The notes under the pieces were generated by a model. That model did not search any database and was not told the DNA's origin. It saw nothing but the letters and a program-made list of their open reading frames with translations. The position numbers and the translations under genes are program-made. A stretch of DNA of 64,000 nt from Blautia schinkii (lineage in GTDB: Bacteria > Bacillota > Clostridia > Lachnospirales > Lachnospiraceae), in NCBI RefSeq assembly GCF_013304825.1, contig NZ_JAAWUO010000004.1:1-64000 (forward strand), given 5' to 3'. Shown here piece after piece: positions 60,289 to 64,000 of the stretch (position 1 is the stretch's first letter; every line of letters begins with the position of its first letter).

Positions 60289-62643
60289 CTACCTCTGCTG
60301 TGTGTTATTCTCTCTCCTCACATATTGATTACACAGCTCAATGATCTCTGAAATCTTCTCTGCAGTGAAAAATGGTTCTCCCTGAAGAGGCTCTGAAACT
60401 CTGTAGAATGGTAATGGCAGCATCAGAACGAGAAATTCTGTTTTCTCCAGATCAAAGAAATCCTGTTTCCACTGCGGTTCATTCTGTTTCAGATACTCGT
60501 GGAAAGCCGGGCAATTTATGAACTGTACCAGTGGTGACATTTCAGTAAAATAATACATCTGATCTCCTCGGATAATATCTACAGATACCCTGGCTATGGA
60601 ATCCTGTGCAGAAGTGTTCAGAAGAATCTCATATCGGTCTGACTGTACTCCCCATTTATGCAGTACATCACTGTATACAGCAAAATCCTCTCCTGATAAA
60701 GTAAATTTCACTGTTTTCGTTTCTCCCGGCTGCAGAAATACTTTTGCAAAATCTCTCAGCTCCTTTTCCGGTCTGGCAAATAGTCCGCCCTGTTCATGGA
60801 TATAAAGCTGTATCACCTGGCTTCCTGCCCGTTTTCCTGTATTGGTGACATCCAGGCTCACAGTCAGTGTATCCTCCGGCGTCATAACTGCTTTATCTAC
60901 AACCGGTTCCGTGTAGGAAAACGTCGTATAGCTAAGTCCGTATCCAAAAGGATACAGTACCGGAAGATGTCTTGTATCATACCAGCGGTATCCGGTAAGA
61001 AGACCTTCCGAGTAATTTACATGTGGCATTTCCATCATTTTCCCTGTAAAGTCAAAATACGCAGGTGTATGTGCGAAATCTATTGGAAATGTTTCTGTCA
61101 ATCTTCCTCCCGGCTCACTTTTTCCAAACAGAATATTGGCAACAGCAGCGCCGGCACCTTCTCCTGCAAATCCAGCAAAAAGGATTCCCTTTACCTTGTC
61201 CTTCCAGGGAGTCATATCATAGACACTTCCGCCGGAAAGAACAATAACTATATTATCCGTCTGTTTTGTCAGGCTGTCCAGCATGTCCCTCTGTTCTTCC
61301 GGCAGACAGATATCCGGCCGGTCATAGCTTTCTGATTCATGGCCATACGGTGCCCCCACAAAAGCAAGCACCAGATCACTCTGGCATATTTGGGGTATCT
61401 GCAGGTCACAGCTCTGACCTGCCTCTTTTTTCCCCAGTGGCAGGATCTTATCAGCCATTCTGTATCCTGGAATATATTCGGTCTGAATACCTGCTTTTTC
61501 TGCAAGTGTGCATATATTTTTTAAGGGATTTTCCACCATATAACCATTCATATATCCACTTCCGCTGCCTGTTATATTAGGCTTTTCTGCCAGTTCTCCT
61601 GCAACAATAAGTCTGTCTGTACAGGATGCGGTAACCGGCAGAATATCCTCATTTTTCAGCAGTGTCATACATTGCTCTGCAATTTCTATGGATTCCCTGT
61701 GAAAAGCTTCCAGATCTGCTTCCTGCGTATTTTCCTGTTTCAGGGCATACAGTGCCATCCGAAGCTGACGGCGGATGATCTGGTCAAGCTCTTCTTCTTT
61801 TATCTCACCATTTTTTACCGCTTCCACGATTTCTTTCGTATGAATTTCCTGGGCGGCAAGCTCAATATCCATCTGGTTTCTGTGAGCTGCAACCTTATTA
61901 TGATGAATAGCAAGGAAATCCGAAACCACTACGCCTTCATAACCAATCTCTTCTCTCAGAAGCTTCATACACTCTTTACTGGAATTGACCCACTCTCCAT
62001 TAACTTTATTATAGGAAGTCATGATCATCCAGGGCTGTGCTTCCTGGATCATTTTTTTCCAGGGACGAAGATATACCTCATGGAGCACTCTCTCCGAAAT
62101 TACAGAGTCTGTATTCATTCTGTCAAATTCCTGATTATTGGCAAGAAAATGCTTGGGGCAGGCACCGATTCCCTGACTCTGTATTCCTTTTACATATTCT
62201 GCCGCCAGAATTCCTGTCTGTACCGGATCTTCGCTGAGATAATCGTAATTCCGTCCACACAGTGGTGAACGCTTCAGATTCATTCCCGGACGATTAAGGA
62301 TATTTATCTTTTCCGGACTGGCCTTGGCTTCCTGTGCCCATTTCACTCCCACATCATAAGCCAGCTTTTTATCCCAGCTCATTGCCACAGCAGAATTGGA
62401 CGGAAAAGCAACAGGATGATACTTTCCATCCGCAGGTCTGCCATCCTCTCCCGGAACCGGCTTTCCGGCAGGCCAGTTATCTTGTCCCCCTCCGGGAACA
62501 TCCTGAGGCGTAGGGCCATAGAAGTCCTGAGATGGAATGGAACAGTACTGATTATCCAGTGGGGTCAGGGCGTAGGCCTTCTCCTCCAACGTCATCCTGC
62601 CAAGCATATTTTCTATAACAGTATCAAATAATTTTTCAAACAT
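60289..62643 (-). CDS. GH3 beta-glucosidase
   Basis: A 784-residue family 3 glycoside hydrolase with the usual order: barrel domain with GIGACPKHFLANNQEFDRMN and the nucleophile aspartate in VVSDFLAIHHNKVAAH; alpha/beta sandwich domain (LVLAFVGAPYGHESESYDRP, GILFAGFAGEGAGAAVANIL); and a C-terminal fibronectin III-like domain (VTNTGKRAGSQVIQLYIHEQ). No signal peptide, so it acts on imported beta-glycosides. It begins 2 bases after the transporter stop and shares the operon with the serine hydrolase. The precise sugar cannot be told from sequence. Confidence 0.92.
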   Translation of the reverse strand: MFEKLFDTVIENMLGRMTLEEKAYALTPLDNQYCSIPSQDFYGPTPQDVPGGGQDNWPAGKPVPGEDGRPADGKYHPVAFPSNSAVAMSWDKKLAYDVGVKWAQEAKASPEKINILNRPGMNLKRSPLCGRNYDYLSEDPVQTGILAAEYVKGIQSQGIGACPKHFLANNQEFDRMNTDSVISERVLHEVYLRPWKKMIQEAQPWMIMTSYNKVNGEWVNSSKECMKLLREEIGYEGVVVSDFLAIHHNKVAAHRNQMDIELAAQEIHTKEIVEAVKNGEIKEEELDQIIRRQLRMALYALKQENTQEADLEAFHRESIEIAEQCMTLLKNEDILPVTASCTDRLIVAGELAEKPNITGSGSGYMNGYMVENPLKNICTLAEKAGIQTEYIPGYRMADKILPLGKKEAGQSCDLQIPQICQSDLVLAFVGAPYGHESESYDRPDICLPEEQRDMLDSLTKQTDNIVIVLSGGSVYDMTPWKDKVKGILFAGFAGEGAGAAVANILFGKSEPGGRLTETFPIDFAHTPAYFDFTGKMMEMPHVNYSEGLLTGYRWYDTRHLPVLYPFGYGLSYTTFSYTEPVVDKAVMTPEDTLTVSLDVTNTGKRAGSQVIQLYIHEQGGLFARPEKELRDFAKVFLQPGETKTVKFTLSGEDFAVYSDVLHKWGVQSDRYEILLNTSAQDSIARVSVDIIRGDQMYYFTEMSPLVQFINCPAFHEYLKQNEPQWKQDFFDLEKTEFLVLMLPLPFYRVSEPLQGEPFFTAEKISEIIELCNQYVRRENNTQQR

Positions 62644-62645
62644 AG

Positions 62646-64000
62646 TTACTTTCCAACAGCCTTTCTCTCTTCCAGTTCTTTAACAATTGTTGAGTATTCT
62701 TTTTCCAGTTTATAAAAGCTTAAGATCACTGCAGAAAGAATATTTAAGATAACAGGCAGATAAACATAGACGATCTTAATTCCTGTCAGTGCTGATGCAG
62801 TCTGAACCTCCGCAGCTCCGTTATATCCTGCCCAGGCAAGTACCCAGCCGCACAGTGCAGTACCAAGCGCGGTACCACATTTGGAACCAAAACTGTTTGC
62901 AGACATGATCATACCTTCCTGACGGACGCCTGTTTTCCACTGTCCATATTCTACGGTATAGCAGAGAAGCGGATAAGAACACCACTGTGTGCTGCAGCCC
63001 AGAGCAAAAATAAAGGTTCCCACATAGATCATCATCAAAGAGCTTTCTCCGCTTACTCCGACGATAATTCTTCCCACTGTCATGATCAGGACACCTGCTA
63101 CCAGACTGTTTTTCATTCCACATTTTGCAACGATCGGTGCTGACAGCGGGATCAGTACCAGCATCGGCATGGACAGTAACATTCCTACGATTGCAACAGA
63201 CTGTGGCTTTCCGCAGACATAGGCCAGATAAAAGAACATAGAGCCCATGTTCAGGGAAATTACAGCACTTGAAAAAATACCGTTTACTGTAAGGATACGC
63301 CAGTATTTATTTTTCATTACATTGAAAAGACTTTCCACAAAACCAAGCTTTTTGTCATCCTGTCCATGCTGGTCTTCCTCAGCATTAACTCTTTCTGTTG
63401 TGTTGACATAGCAAAGACTGTATACGATCAGCGCAATGACAGCATATACACCGATAACAATGGTCCAGCTCAGCTTTGTATTTCCGGCCCATCCTATAAA
63501 GATCATTGTAAAGGAATTCACGATCGTAGATGCTATAGTAGAAAAGATTGACCGGAGAACTCCTGTTGTCTTTCGATCATCCTTATCCTGTGTGATCAGC
63601 GCCTGAAGAGAGTTATACGGAATAACGATCATTGTGTAGATCGTACAGAACAGATTATAAGTAATAAATACATAAATTCCCTGAGCTACCGTGCTTGTAA
63701 AATCCGGCACAGTAAAAAGAATGATTGCGGAAATGGCATATGGCAGTGCCATTCTTTTCAGCCATGGTCTTGCCTTTGCTCCTGGCTTTGCAAATCTTTC
63801 TTCCACATATCCCATTGCCACATCTGAAATCGCATCAAAGATCTTTGACACAAACATAATGGTTCCTACTATTGCCGCATTTACATGAGCATAATTGGTA
63901 TAGTAAACCAGCAGATATGCACTCATAACTGTAAACAGCAGGTTTGTTCCCATCTCACCGCCGGAGAAGGATATCTTTTCCAGCCAGCTTAATTTATCGG
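62646..64000 (-). CDS. GPH-family sugar transporter (5' end beyond window)
   Basis: At least 451 residues of a sodium- or proton-coupled glycoside-pentoside-hexuronide symporter of the MelB/XynB type. Several membrane helices and the typical EMGTNLLFTVMSAYLLVYYT, YVEERFAKPGAKARPWLKRM and WCSYPLLCYTVEYGQWKTG are visible. The frame is open past the ATG at 63953 to the window edge (KLSWLEKISFSGGEMG), the usual GPH N-terminus, so the gene is cut by the window. It supplies substrate for the GH3 enzyme encoded next. Confidence 0.9.
   Translation of the reverse strand, partial: DKLSWLEKISFSGGEMGTNLLFTVMSAYLLVYYTNYAHVNAAIVGTIMFVSKIFDAISDVAMGYVEERFAKPGAKARPWLKRMALPYAISAIILFTVPDFTSTVAQGIYVFITYNLFCTIYTMIVIPYNSLQALITQDKDDRKTTGVLRSIFSTIASTIVNSFTMIFIGWAGNTKLSWTIVIGVYAVIALIVYSLCYVNTTERVNAEEDQHGQDDKKLGFVESLFNVMKNKYWRILTVNGIFSSAVISLNMGSMFFYLAYVCGKPQSVAIVGMLLSMPMLVLIPLSAPIVAKCGMKNSLVAGVLIMTVGRIIVGVSGESSLMMIYVGTFIFALGCSTQWCSYPLLCYTVEYGQWKTGVRQEGMIMSANSFGSKCGTALGTALCGWVLAWAGYNGAAEVQTASALTGIKIVYVYLPVILNILSAVILSFYKLEKEYSTIVKELEERKAVGK

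Overview
The window looks like chromosomal DNA of a spore-forming Firmicute of the Lachnospiraceae, probably Blautia-like. The basis is moderate GC, strong GGAGG ribosome-binding sites, sigma-A promoters of the TTGACA-17-TATAAT kind, sporulation genes (spoIIGA-sigE, sigK), a threonine T-box, a CIRCE-controlled hrcA-grpE-dnaK-dnaJ cluster, the ireB-ruvX-yrzB-type operon, GH78/GH172/GH3 glycan genes, and a DUF5716/DUF5717 gene pair that I associate with this family. The genus is inference. No rRNA, tRNA or CRISPR array is visible.

Layout. 1-5 kb: a promoter leaving the window, an HD hydrolase, an alpha-L-rhamnosidase and its AraC regulator. 5-7 kb: spoIIGA-sigE behind a promoter with the wide -35/-10 spacing expected of Spo0A-activated spoIIG. 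7-11 kb: aroE, then thrS with a T-box leader, a DUF218 protein and a SEC-C protein. 11.5-13.6 kb: an insertion-sequence graveyard (decayed IS1380-type element, IS4-type transposase scrap) around one small intact gene. 13.8-17.6 kb: a membrane-tethered HAD protein, purA and purB. 17.7-21 kb: a polar amino-acid ABC transporter and a LytTR protein with a degenerate receiver. 21-29 kb: an XRE-type regulator, a coupled three-gene operon (TPR-like protein, actin/Hsp70-fold protein, 1179-residue solenoid protein) and divergent sigK.

29-36 kb: a minus-strand operon ireB-ruvX-DUF1292-rnj-ylbF-mltG-like-trmR-U32 linking RNA turnover and tRNA wobble modification, plus mtaB. 36-45.8 kb: a His-less HPr-like protein; prmA-rsmE-cysteine desulfurase-thiI (ribosome/tRNA modification, with sulfur passing from the desulfurase to ThiI); and the heat-shock operon. 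45.9-55 kb: a carbohydrate ABC system with two paralogous binding proteins and a GH172-family enzyme, divergent from a YesM/YesN-type two-component system, followed by a possible 20-codon peptide gene. 55-59 kb: uvrB with a hairpin-rich leader, an integrase fragment fused into a truncated MerR gene, and a ZIP transporter lacking its metal-binding helices. 59-64 kb: a beta-lactamase-fold hydrolase, a GH3 beta-glucosidase and a GPH-family sugar transporter cut by the window end.

Most interesting points: the DUF5716/5717-type operon next to sigK; sigK made without a pro-sequence while sigE keeps one; the 21-bp spoIIG-type promoter; HPr-like and LytTR proteins that have lost their phosphorylation sites; the internally deleted ZIP protein; and the structured uvrB leader.
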